Positions 1-8,446 of a stretch of DNA of 64,000 nt are shown here, piece after piece (within the stretch, counting starts at the first letter, position 1; every line of letters begins with the position of its first letter). The notes under the pieces are model-generated. The model saw only the letters and a program-made list of their open reading frames with translations, was not told the DNA's origin and ran no database searches. This DNA comes from Planctomycetota bacterium (GTDB lineage: Bacteria; Planctomycetota; Planctomycetia; Pirellulales; Pirellulaceae), in NCBI GenBank assembly GCA_027622275.1, contig JAQBZB010000011.1:1-64000 (forward strand), written 5' to 3'. A program made the translations under genes and the position numbers.

Positions 1-21
1 CGGCGGGAGCCTCGCCCTCCC
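1..21. repeat. Partial copy of a GC-rich hairpin element
   Basis: These bases match the right arm of the hairpin at 3067-3134 (bases 3114-3134) exactly. The copy is cut by the window edge, so its left arm cannot be seen. It lies 26 bases downstream of the stop codon of the minus-strand gene that ends at 47, the same kind of position as the other hairpins in this window. Confidence 0.7.
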
Positions 22-46
22 CAAACCGCAATTCCGACACTTGTTG

Positions 47-3010
47 TTACTTGAGCGAACTGAGATACGATAGCAGGTCGGCAACTTGCTGAGCCGTCAT
101 GTCGCGGAGCAGCAACTCCGGCATCAGGGACTGCCGCTGTGGGACGAGTTGTTCAATCTTCGAAGTGGAAATGCGAATCAATTTGTCCTCCGCGTCCTTG
201 AGCACAACCTCGTTGTCGTCACGATGCACCAAGAGTCCCGTCAGTAAGCGGCCGTCGTCGATCTCGGCGAGATACGTGACGTACTTGGGATCGATCAGCT
301 TCGATGGTTCGAGGATGCTTTCCAGCAGCTGAGCGGGGGTGAGTTTCTTGCCGATTGCGGTCAGTTCCGGTCCAACCTCTTTGCCTTCCTTGTGGATACG
401 GTGGCAGTTCTTGCACGAGACACCGGCGGTCTCAAAGAACACCTGCTTGCCGCGCACCGGATCGTTCGGCAGCGAGAGAATCTGTTCCGGTTGCACGACG
501 CTTCCCAGCCGCTTGATGCGCTCGTCAGCCGGAAGGAAACGCTCGAACAAGTCGCGGATGCTCACGACGTTGTGCCGGGCTGCCCGTTGGACGACCACTG
601 ACACTGCGGGCACGGGCAGTTCGTGGTGATCGACGGATCGCAGCAGCAGCAAAGCACCGCTGGTCGACAACAGCAGGCGGTCCACGATCTCCGCTTGGTC
701 CGTCGCACTTTCACTCGCCTGCAATCGCTCCAAATCGGCTGCCTCCTCGCCTCGTAGTTTCGCCGCGGCTTCGTTGCCGACGACTTCATCTCCGGCGTCA
801 TGCGGCATCTGTCGAATCCATTCGTAGATCAACTCGACGCCGTCACGGTCCACTTCCGACGACCCGATGTGTGGCATCCGCCCGCCGCCGAGCTTCGCCA
901 TGCGGTACAGCAGCACCGATCGAAACGGATCGCCGGGAGCGATGACTTGAGCGGCGTGGATGCCGAACGTGCCTTGCGAGGGGCGCGCTCCGACCATATT
1001 CGTTTTGTCCAACGGCAAGTCGTAGTGCATGTGCGAGAGGACCGAACCGCCGGCGTGCATGCGGTGACAGTGAGCGCAGTTCGTCTGCAAATAGGCGCGA
1101 GCCCGACCGTCCTGATCGGCGGACGGATCTCGCGGATTGGCAAGGCGCGGCCGCTCCTCGTTCGGAATTGGCGTCTCGAAGATCTTGATGTGCGCCAACG
1201 TGTCGATCTGCGAGGCCGATCCGCCCGCGTAGTCATGTTCCTTGTTCAACTGCGGCGTGATAAACCCCAATGCAAACCCGGACCACGGGTTGTGACATCG
1301 CTGACACTCGGCGCGGCCGGAGAATCGCCACGTCTGCCGACGTCTTCCATCGGGAGCGTTCGCGTCCACGATGTCGAAGGTCCGTTCCGCGCCGGCGGCA
1401 TCGAGTAGCACTGCGTCCGATTGCTCGTCGTTCCATTGATAGGTGTAGGGCTGCCAGTCGATGCCGTCGAAGTGCAGGATCTGCGTCTCGATCTTGCGTC
1501 GGATGGTTGGGTTGCCGTGCTGGATGTCGAGCGACAGAGTCTTCGCGAACACCGAGTCTTTCGGAAACTCCCACTTCGCGCCGGCGGACTTGATCGATAG
1601 TTCGTTCGGCACGGCGATCAGTCGCTCGGCCACGGCATGGTCGGACCACGGTTCCGCGTTGATCGAGTAGGGAACGACTCCCGGTGCCGGTGCTTGATCG
1701 GCGACCGATGCGAACAAGCCGGTCTCGCTCAGCTTTCGCGGAAACGTCGCGCTCAGGTCGGGTTGCGAGTTCGGCACGAGGCGGTGAATCGTTCCGGCCG
1801 CGTGATCCAGCACGTAAAACTCGCCATCGTGGTCCTCGCCGAATCCCACCACTCGGTGCGTCGTGTCGGCCAGTTCTCGATGGTCGACAACTTCTCCATT
1901 CTCGTAGCGGAAGCCCCAGAATTTTCCCGTGTCGTAGTCGCTGTAGATGTGCGTCCCGTGGAGTTCCTTCAGCCGCGACCCGTAATACGTCAGCCCATCG
2001 GTGATGGACGAGGACTCCGAGTGGGGAACATCGATCGTCGGCGGCAGGATGGGAGTCGGTCCGCGAGCCCATTCCGGATTGGTTGACTGCCGGCCTTCCA
2101 TCACGCTCCAGCCGTAGTTGCCGCCGCGCTCGACGCGATCGAGCATTTCCCACAACTCCCAGCCCACATCGCCAACCCACAGGTCGCCCGTCTTACGATC
2201 AATGCTCATCCGCCACGGATTGCGAAAGCCGTACGCCCAAATCTCGCCTCGCGCCCCATCCAAACCAACGAACGGATTGTCCGCCGGAATGCGGTAGTGC
2301 TTTCCGTCGTCCGCGTGATCGACGTCGATCCGCAGGATGCACGACAACAAGTTGCTGATGTCCTGCCCTCCGCGAAGCGAGTCCGGTGGGTTTGGCCCGG
2401 AACCGTCGCCCGTGGAAATATACAAACAGCCGTCGAGTCCAAACTTCAAACAGCAGCCGTTATGACCGCCGGAGAGCCAGGTGATAATCGTCGTCTCGCT
2501 GGCCGGGTCGATGGTCGGCGGGTCGGTGTCCGTCACGCGAAACCGCGCGATGTGCGTTCCATCTTCGAGATTTGCCGCCTTGATGTAGCACACGTAGCAG
2601 TATCGATTCGTCTGGAAGTCAGGATGAAACGCGAGCGCATAAACGGCCTGCACTCCCGCGATGTCTTTGGCAAGGTCAACCACCGAGTCAGCGGCCGCCA
2701 CGTCCGGCTCGTTCGGAAACGAGAAGATCTTGCCCGACTGCTCGACGACGAACAGCCGATCGCTGCCCGGTGCCGTTGTGATGTCGAGGCACTGGTTGAA
2801 CTTGAGCGCGGGAAAGACTCGCTCGGTGACGTACGGCAGCGGCAGTTCGGGCGAGCCGGTGATCCGCGACGTCGTCCACGCCACCCGCTTCTCGATACCG
2901 ACCTTCGGCGGGTCAGCCAGCGCGCTGCGTCGCGTCGCCGCGAGGACCACGGAAACCAACACCAGTGCGGCGATGAATCGCGAGATTCTTATTGTTGCCA
3001 AGTGAAGCAT
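47..3010 (-). CDS. Secreted sugar-dehydrogenase-like beta-propeller with three c-type heme motifs
   Basis: Predicted 987-residue exported protein. The ATG at 3010 begins a clear signal peptide (MLHLATIRISRFIAALVLVS, then an Ala-rich end). The open frame extends 47 codons upstream, but that part runs through a hairpin repeat and is unlikely to be translated. Residues about 50-410 resemble glucose/sorbosone dehydrogenases (PQQ-type six-bladed propeller; LFVVEQSGKI, GGHNGCCLKFGLDG, NYGWSVMEG). Then follows a planctomycete cytochrome region with CQRCH near residue 570 and CAHCH near 644, and a C-terminal heme domain with CKNCH near 863, like TIGR02603. Known relatives are thought to pass electrons from carbohydrate oxidation to hemes outside the cytoplasm. 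The substrate is unknown. It is flanked by hairpin repeats on both sides. Confidence 0.85.
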   Translation of the reverse strand: MLHLATIRISRFIAALVLVSVVLAATRRSALADPPKVGIEKRVAWTTSRITGSPELPLPYVTERVFPALKFNQCLDITTAPGSDRLFVVEQSGKIFSFPNEPDVAAADSVVDLAKDIAGVQAVYALAFHPDFQTNRYCYVCYIKAANLEDGTHIARFRVTDTDPPTIDPASETTIITWLSGGHNGCCLKFGLDGCLYISTGDGSGPNPPDSLRGGQDISNLLSCILRIDVDHADDGKHYRIPADNPFVGLDGARGEIWAYGFRNPWRMSIDRKTGDLWVGDVGWELWEMLDRVERGGNYGWSVMEGRQSTNPEWARGPTPILPPTIDVPHSESSSITDGLTYYGSRLKELHGTHIYSDYDTGKFWGFRYENGEVVDHRELADTTHRVVGFGEDHDGEFYVLDHAAGTIHRLVPNSQPDLSATFPRKLSETGLFASVADQAPAPGVVPYSINAEPWSDHAVAERLIAVPNELSIKSAGAKWEFPKDSVFAKTLSLDIQHGNPTIRRKIETQILHFDGIDWQPYTYQWNDEQSDAVLLDAAGAERTFDIVDANAPDGRRRQTWRFSGRAECQRCHNPWSGFALGFITPQLNKEHDYAGGSASQIDTLAHIKIFETPIPNEERPRLANPRDPSADQDGRARAYLQTNCAHCHRMHAGGSVLSHMHYDLPLDKTNMVGARPSQGTFGIHAAQVIAPGDPFRSVLLYRMAKLGGGRMPHIGSSEVDRDGVELIYEWIRQMPHDAGDEVVGNEAAAKLRGEEAADLERLQASESATDQAEIVDRLLLSTSGALLLLRSVDHHELPVPAVSVVVQRAARHNVVSIRDLFERFLPADERIKRLGSVVQPEQILSLPNDPVRGKQVFFETAGVSCKNCHRIHKEGKEVGPELTAIGKKLTPAQLLESILEPSKLIDPKYVTYLAEIDDGRLLTGLLVHRDDNEVVLKDAEDKLIRISTSKIEQLVPQRQSLMPELLLRDMTAQQVADLLSYLSSLK

Positions 3011-3066
3011 GTGATCAACTCTTTCAATAAGTATTCCAGGTACTTCAAACGTGAGTCCGTTGGATT

Positions 3067-3134
3067 GGGAGGGCGAGGCTCCCACCGAGCCGCGCCGTGC
3101 AAAAGTCACGGCTCGGCGGGAGCCTCGCCCTCCC
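3067..3134. repeat. Long hairpin element (26-bp arms)
   Basis: Left arm 3067-3092 and right arm 3109-3134 pair with one mismatch around a 16-base loop. The arms start and end with GGGAGGGCGAGG and CCTCGCCCTCCC. It sits 46 bases downstream of the minus-strand gene ending at 3181. Half of the same element is present at 1-21, so this is a repeated sequence and not only a local terminator. It has no long T tract. Confidence 0.8.
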
Positions 3135-3180
3135 GTTGATGTCAATGTCACGTCCCAATCTTTCGCGCGGCGCGTTGATA

Positions 3181-4353
3181 TCAGCCTGTCAAGTCACGGA
3201 GGACTTCGAACGGCGGTTCGTAAGCCTGTTCGCCGCCTTCGCGTGACGTGAAGAAGTTGAACAAGTAGACGCCGTCGGCTCCAGTCTTGATAAGCTGCGC
3301 CGCCGCGTCGCGATACTGGTCGGCGGTGAGATTCTTCATTCCGCCCCCCTTCGTGCATTCGATGCCGCCGTAGACCGGGACCGTCGTGATGGCCTGCTTC
3401 CACAAGGCGATGGGGAGATCGCCGCGCTCGTGCAGGAACTCAGAGATCGCCACGAAATCGACCCAGCCGTGCTTCACCCAAGCGGGCACGTCGCAACCGA
3501 GTTGCCGCGCGGTCTCGGGCGTCGGGGGAGTGCGGCCATAGTTTGACGGCGGGCGCACCGAGAGCACTAGTCGCCGACCGCGTTCGCGCCCCGCGTCGTC
3601 GAGCATTTTGCGAACTCGCTCAACCAACGAGTTCATCTTGGCGACGCGCTCGTCGGTCGAGCCGTCTTTGAAGAACGTCGGGAAGCGGTTGAAGTCGAGT
3701 TCGATGCCGTCGCTGTCATAGCGCCGGACGGCTTCCTCGATCAGCCGAAACGTGTAGTCGCGGACCTCGTCGCGTCCAAAGTCCAGCGCTCCCTTGCCAC
3801 GATACTGCTCGGTCCCCAGCCGCCAGTCGGGATGGTCCGCCAGAAACTGGGTCCGCAGAAAGTCGTTGCCGTGATCGTCGTTCATGCGAAACGTGAGCAG
3901 CGCTTCACGGCCGCGCCGTTTCGTTTCGGCCAGCATGATCGCATACGGATCGACACCCGCGTCAAAGAACGCTTTCAGGTTCTCGAACCGCTGCTTCTCC
4001 GACGCCGGCCACATCGCCCGCTCGTCGGGAGTCGACAACGTTCCGCGCATTGTGCCGACCTTGGTCGGGTAGTACATGACCTGGGCATTGATGCAGACCA
4101 ACACCGTATCGACGCGGCTGCCGTCGTAGGCGACCTCTTGGATCAACCGCTTCACGTCGTCGACATTCACCGCCACGGGCCCCTTGCCGCCCGCCTTCGT
4201 CGACAAACACGAATCGCCATCGAAGTTGTAGAGCACGCGCCGCGTTCGTTGCGGCTGATCGGCTCCCTCAGCCAACGACGTCACCGACGCCCCCAACAAC
4301 AACGTGAGCACGAACCAGAGAGCACTGCGATGATGGATACTCATGCGGATCAT
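3181..4353 (-). CDS. Secreted TIM-barrel glycoside-hydrolase-like protein
   Basis: 390-residue predicted exported protein. The ATG at 4353 is preferred because AAGGAG lies eight bases upstream. A second ATG at 4344 would also leave the signal peptide (ALWFVLTLLLGASVTSLAEG) intact. The mature part has the look of GHL10/DUF187-type glycoside-hydrolase-like barrels: a long helix-rich N-terminal half, DSDGIELDFNRFPTFF in the middle (acidic strand-end motif), and a C-terminal strand DGVYLFNFFTSREG. The family is poorly characterised and the substrate cannot be read from the sequence. It stands alone and is followed by the hairpin at 3067-3134. Confidence 0.65.
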   Translation of the reverse strand: MIRMSIHHRSALWFVLTLLLGASVTSLAEGADQPQRTRRVLYNFDGDSCLSTKAGGKGPVAVNVDDVKRLIQEVAYDGSRVDTVLVCINAQVMYYPTKVGTMRGTLSTPDERAMWPASEKQRFENLKAFFDAGVDPYAIMLAETKRRGREALLTFRMNDDHGNDFLRTQFLADHPDWRLGTEQYRGKGALDFGRDEVRDYTFRLIEEAVRRYDSDGIELDFNRFPTFFKDGSTDERVAKMNSLVERVRKMLDDAGRERGRRLVLSVRPPSNYGRTPPTPETARQLGCDVPAWVKHGWVDFVAISEFLHERGDLPIALWKQAITTVPVYGGIECTKGGGMKNLTADQYRDAAAQLIKTGADGVYLFNFFTSREGGEQAYEPPFEVLRDLTG

Positions 4354-4493
4354 GTGCCACACTCCTTGATGGAATCACGGGGCATTCCCGCGATCTTCAA
4401 TTGGGTTCGGAACCGTTTGTGTTTTTCTGGCTCGTTCAAGGTTTGAGCATAATCGTTCCCCGGCGAGTTGGCGAGAACTCAGCTTCCGTGAGA

Positions 4494-4841
4494 ATGTCGC
4501 TGATCGAAGACTTGCACGAACGCGGACTGAACCGCAATGTGCTCGTGGTCGTGTGGGGCGAATTCGGTCGCACTCCCAAGATCAACGCCAACGCCGGCCG
4601 AGACCATTGGGGCAACGTGCAGAGCGTGCTGCTGGCGGGCGAAAATTATCGCCACGGCCAGGTCATCGGCTCGTCGAATGCCAGGGCCGAAGTCCCCAAA
4701 GACCGCCCGCTGTGGCCGTACGACGTCGTCGCGACCATCTACGACCACTTGGGCATCGACCCCCACCAAACTCCGCTGACTCCCTCCGACCGAACCGTTC
4801 CACTCCTGGCAAAAGGCGAAGTCATCCGCGAGTTGCTGTGA
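4494..4841 (+). pseudogene. C-terminal fragment of a DUF1501 protein
   Basis: About 115 codons match the last part of DUF1501 proteins: SLIEDLHERGL, VVVWGEFGRTPKINANAGRD, LWPYDVVATIYDHLGID, VPLLAKGEVIRELL. Complete members have about 450-500 residues with a Tat signal, so roughly three quarters are missing. The frame stays open upstream to about 4401, but those codons do not resemble the family. No DUF1549/DUF1553 partner lies beside it. It is read as a decayed remnant. Confidence 0.8.
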
Positions 4842-5033
4842 CCGTTGATACGAATTCCGCAAAGGTGGATTTCTTCAACTATGATCGCCGCCGCTCGAAG
4901 AAAGCCCGCATGCGCGGGACGGACGTCTCCGTGACCATTGGCGAGCAGACATTTCACTGCGGGGTGCCAGTCCCAACGATGTGGCCGCGTTCAGACCAAA
5001 GCGAACTACTGAGTGGCCCCTTGTAAATCTACT

Positions 5034-5053
5034 ATTACACGATATCGTGTAAT
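5034..5053. promoter_or_regulatory. Perfect 20-bp palindrome, probable operator of the ArsR-type gene
   Basis: ATTACACGATATCGTGTAAT is a perfect inverted repeat ending three bases before the ATG at 5056. ArsR/SmtB repressors bind AT-rich 12-2-12-like palindromes that overlap their own promoters. Its place directly before the regulator suggests autoregulation (inference). It occupies the place where a ribosome binding site would lie, so the mRNA may be leaderless. Confidence 0.75.
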
Positions 5054-5055
5054 TC

Positions 5056-5439
5056 ATGAGCACATCAGCCACACCATTCCAACTGCCCGTCTTTCCGCCA
5101 CAGCCGCCAGTCGATGAGCGTCCGTTGCTCACGCCGGAACAAGCCACCGAGCTGATGCGGTTGTTCAAAATTTTCGCGAACGACACGCGACTGCGGCTGC
5201 TGCACGCGCTGGTGCGCGAAGGCGAGATGCGGGTCGGCGACCTGGCCGAAGCAGTCGGAATGAAGCCGCAGGCGGTGTCGAACCAACTCCAGCGGCTGGT
5301 GGACCGACGTATCCTCGGCTCCCGGCGCAATGGCACCAACATTTACCACCGCGTCATTGATCCGTGCGTGTCCGTGTTGCTCGAACGTGGACTGTGTTTG
5401 ATCGAATGCTGCCCCGAACAGGAGGGAGATCACGAATGA
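5056..5439 (+). CDS. ArsR/SmtB-family transcriptional regulator
   Basis: 127-residue winged-helix protein. The core runs from LMRLFKIFANDTRLRLLHAL through the recognition helix (VGDLAEAVGMKPQAVSNQLQ) to the wing (ILGSRRNGTNIYHRVID). The classic ELCVCDL metal site on helix 3 is replaced by EMRVGDL, so that site is absent. Cysteines cluster instead at the C terminus (CVSVLLERGLCLIECC), which could form another thiol or metal site (inference). Its TGA overlaps the ATG of the next gene (ATGA), so it is probably translationally coupled to the secreted-protein operon that follows. Binding at the palindrome 5034-5053 would control the whole run to 11393. Confidence 0.85.
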   Translation: MSTSATPFQLPVFPPQPPVDERPLLTPEQATELMRLFKIFANDTRLRLLHALVREGEMRVGDLAEAVGMKPQAVSNQLQRLVDRRILGSRRNGTNIYHRVIDPCVSVLLERGLCLIECCPEQEGDHE

Positions 5440-6410
5440 GAACCGGCTGCCGAATTTGCTTCGTCGGATGGATTTCCTTCGTCGTGTGTGCCGTGCTCTT
5501 GGCCGTCAACGCGACCGCGCGAGGGATCGGAACGGGATCGACCCGCGAAGCGGCAGAGAAAGCCGATGAGAAGGGCGTCGCCGCGGTCGATTACACGAAA
5601 TTGGCGCGCAGCCTGGTGCGTTATCCCCACAATCCCGTGATCAAGGTTGGGGAAAAAGGGATGTGGGACGACCAGACACTGGGTTGTTTCGCCGTGCTCG
5701 ATGACGGCGACCAATTTTACTTCTACTCCGATGGGACTCAGCACGGCAAACCCAAGAACCTCGGAATGGCCACCTCGAAAGACGGCATGACCTGGAAGAA
5801 ATACGAGAAGAACCCGCTGTTCCCCGGCAGCATGTCGCACGCGATCAAGGTCGGCCGCACGTTTCGCTTGTATTACCCGCACGCGGGCGGATTGCAGATG
5901 AGAACCTCGCCCGACGGATTCCACTGGGGCGAACCAAGGAAAGTCTTGGAAGGCCACCTGGACCCGTGTGTGATCCGCGTCGCCGAAAACAAATTCCACT
6001 TGTATTACTGCGACGGTGGGCGAAAGACGATCGACGAAAAGCCAGTCTGGGAGTTCAAGAACTACCTAGCCACGTCCAAAGACGGAATCGCGTGGCAGAA
6101 CGAACCGGAGCCGGTCCTGCCGCTCGGGCCGGAAGGCAGTTGGGACTCGCGGTCGCACGCCGGCCCATGCGTGCTGAATCTCGAAGACGGCTTTCATATG
6201 TGGTCTCTCGGCAGCGGCGAGTACAAGGGCAAGACGGCGTGGCGAATCGGACACGCCACGTCGCCGGACGGCCTGAAGTGGACCAAGACCGCTCAAGAGC
6301 CGGTCCTCGACATTGGTCCGTTCTACATCACGCATTTCACCGGGCCGAGGAGAACATCCCATGAAAAAAGCACGCCTGACGATTCTGGCCCTCGCGTGTC
6401 TGGCAGTTGA
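5436..6410 (+). CDS. Secreted GH43-like five-bladed propeller protein
   Basis: 324-residue predicted exported protein. The start is the ATG at 5436, which overlaps the previous stop and opens a signal sequence (FVGWISFVVCAVLLAVNATA). The rest has the repeated blade pattern of glycosidase-related propellers of the GH43/GH32/GH130 type: GMWDDQTLGCFAVLDDGDQF, LGMATSKDGMTWKKYEKNPL, MRTSPDGFHW, YLATSKDGIAWQN, HATSPDGLKWTK. No catalytic assignment is attempted. The frame overlaps the next gene by 50 bases, and its last roughly 20 residues look unlike a propeller blade. The natural end may therefore have been altered by a small indel, or the overlap is real. Confidence 0.65.
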   Translation: MRTGCRICFVGWISFVVCAVLLAVNATARGIGTGSTREAAEKADEKGVAAVDYTKLARSLVRYPHNPVIKVGEKGMWDDQTLGCFAVLDDGDQFYFYSDGTQHGKPKNLGMATSKDGMTWKKYEKNPLFPGSMSHAIKVGRTFRLYYPHAGGLQMRTSPDGFHWGEPRKVLEGHLDPCVIRVAENKFHLYYCDGGRKTIDEKPVWEFKNYLATSKDGIAWQNEPEPVLPLGPEGSWDSRSHAGPCVLNLEDGFHMWSLGSGEYKGKTAWRIGHATSPDGLKWTKTAQEPVLDIGPFYITHFTGPRRTSHEKSTPDDSGPRVSGS

Positions 6411-8397
6411 GTTCGCAGCGGTGGCGATCGCCGCCGACGTTCCCTCGCTGGCCAAATCGCCGTTCAACAGGAAGCAGGCGCGAGAGTCTCAACAACAGTG
6501 GGCCAAGCAGATCGGCAAGGAGCTTGTCTACACGAATTCCATTGGGATGAAACTGGCCTTGCTGCCGCCGGGTGAGTTCACGATGGGACGCACCGAGGAG
6601 CAGCTCGATGAATTGCTCAAAGTGATCGATGCCGATCCGGAGATGAAGAAAAATCGCGGGGGGCAGATTACCTGGTCGATGCTGATGATGCCCGCGCATC
6701 GCGTGCGGCTCACCAAGCCGTTTTACATGGGCACGACCGAGGTGACCGTCGCCCAGTTCCGCGCGTTCGCCGAAGCGAGCGGCTACCAGACCGAAGCGGA
6801 ACAGGGCCTGAACGCGGGCGTGCCTTACAAGGGCGGGCGGCCGATCTCCACCTGGCGCAAACCGATGGCTTGGCGGACGAATTACACGCAAGCCGACGAC
6901 GAGCCAGTCATCCACCTGTGCTGGAACGATTGCGTCGCGTTTTGCGAATGGCTCAGCGAGAAAGAGGGCGTCCAGTACGGTCTGCCGACGGAAGCCGAGT
7001 GGGAATACGCCTGCCGCGCGGGGACGGCGACGCCGTGGAGCTTTGGCGGATATGAGGACGCGGAGCGGCTCGGCCGGCAGCACGCCGTCTGGTCCGATAC
7101 GGTCCAGAAGTTCGACGTGCCGCAGCGCGTCGCCCAGCGGCAGCCGAACGCCTTTGGCCTGTACGACATGCACGGCAACATGTGGGAGTACGTCGCCGAT
7201 TGGTGGCACCGCTATTCGTACAAGGAGTCGCCGTTGAACGATCCGACCGGCCCGGCCGTGCAGAGCGAGAAGAACGACCAGCGGCGGATCATCCGCGGCA
7301 GCTCGTTCGACTGGGGCCGCTGGGGCGGCGATTCCGCGTATCGGATGCGGATCACGCAGCGGTCGAATCAGCACCCGCACATGAGCTTCCGAGTGGCGAT
7401 GCGGATCAAGGATGTCCAAGGCGTCCCTGCGGCGGTCGATCTCGATGAAGAGCGACGCCAGAAGCCGCGAGATCCCGGCGCGGACTCGCCAGAAGTCGTC
7501 GCCGCTCTGAAAGCCGGCACCGAGCAAGTTCCGTCCGGCGGCGAGAAGCTGCCAAAGGAACTCGCGATTGAACTGAGCGACGGCGCGAAAATGCAATTCG
7601 TGCTCATCCCCGCTGGGTCGTTCGCGATGGGTTCGGCGGACGGCGATCGTGACGAGCGGCCGCGGCACCGCGTCGTGATTTCAAAACCGTTTTACATGGC
7701 CCGGCATGAGGTGACGCAGAGTCAGTGGGAAGCCCTGATGGGCAAGCACCCGTATCTGGCGGAACTGACGGCCGGGGGCGATCACGAAATGTCCGGCCCG
7801 ACAAAAGCGATGAATATGCTGAGCTGGAACGACTGCCAAAAGTTTGTCGCGGCGTTGCAAGAGAAAGTCGCCGTCTCGCTCCGCAAGACGAAGCCTCATC
7901 GCGCGGGGCGTGATGGCTACTTCGCGCTGCCAACCGAAGCGCAATGGGAATACGCCTGCCGCGCCGGCAGCACGACGGAATTTCACTTTGGCAAAGACGA
8001 GTCGCAACTGGGCGAGTATGCCTTCTACCAAGGCAACATGAACTGGCCCGGCCAGCCCGGCTTTCGCGGCAAGGCGTTTTACCACGACGTGGCGCAGAAA
8101 AAGCCGAACGCTTTCGGACTGTACGACATGCACGGCGGCGTGTGGGAATGGTGCGCGGATCGGTACGACGCGGACTACTATTTCGACTCGCCGCTGGTCG
8201 ATCCGACCGGACCGGCGCAGGGCCGCTTCCGTGTGCTGCGCGGCGGCTCTTGGTTCCGCTACGCCAAGTACGCCCGCAGTTCGTATCGCAAGTTCTTCCA
8301 CCCCGAAAGCGACGGCGACGGCGTGACCGCCTACATCAACGACTTTGGCTGCCGAGTCGCCATCAACCTCCCTGCGACCGAAAAGACGCAACCCTGA
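6361..8397 (+). CDS. Exported protein with two FGE-sulfatase (SUMF1-like) domains
   Basis: 678 residues. The ATG at 6361 has GAGGAGA upstream and begins a signal peptide (RLTILALACLAVEFAAVAIA). Two complete formylglycine-generating-enzyme-like domains follow in tandem. Domain 1, about residues 60-345, has MGTTEVTVAQFRAF, GLPTEAEWEYACRAG, NAFGLYDMHGNMWEYVADWW and RIIRGSSFDWG. Domain 2, about 395-670, has MARHEVTQSQWEALMG, ALPTEAQWEYACRAG, NAFGLYDMHGGVWEWCADR and RVLRGGSWFRYAKYARSSYR. True FGEs carry two copper-binding active-site cysteines in the segment after RGGS; neither domain has them, so a binding or structural role is more likely than sulfatase maturation. It lies between the propeller and beta-helix genes of the ArsR-led run. 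Confidence 0.88.
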   Translation: MKKARLTILALACLAVEFAAVAIAADVPSLAKSPFNRKQARESQQQWAKQIGKELVYTNSIGMKLALLPPGEFTMGRTEEQLDELLKVIDADPEMKKNRGGQITWSMLMMPAHRVRLTKPFYMGTTEVTVAQFRAFAEASGYQTEAEQGLNAGVPYKGGRPISTWRKPMAWRTNYTQADDEPVIHLCWNDCVAFCEWLSEKEGVQYGLPTEAEWEYACRAGTATPWSFGGYEDAERLGRQHAVWSDTVQKFDVPQRVAQRQPNAFGLYDMHGNMWEYVADWWHRYSYKESPLNDPTGPAVQSEKNDQRRIIRGSSFDWGRWGGDSAYRMRITQRSNQHPHMSFRVAMRIKDVQGVPAAVDLDEERRQKPRDPGADSPEVVAALKAGTEQVPSGGEKLPKELAIELSDGAKMQFVLIPAGSFAMGSADGDRDERPRHRVVISKPFYMARHEVTQSQWEALMGKHPYLAELTAGGDHEMSGPTKAMNMLSWNDCQKFVAALQEKVAVSLRKTKPHRAGRDGYFALPTEAQWEYACRAGSTTEFHFGKDESQLGEYAFYQGNMNWPGQPGFRGKAFYHDVAQKKPNAFGLYDMHGGVWEWCADRYDADYYFDSPLVDPTGPAQGRFRVLRGGSWFRYAKYARSSYRKFFHPESDGDGVTAYINDFGCRVAINLPATEKTQP

Positions 8398-8446
8398 ACT
8401 TGAGACTGCCGAGCGTCGTTACCAGATTCTGAACAGGAGACCGATC

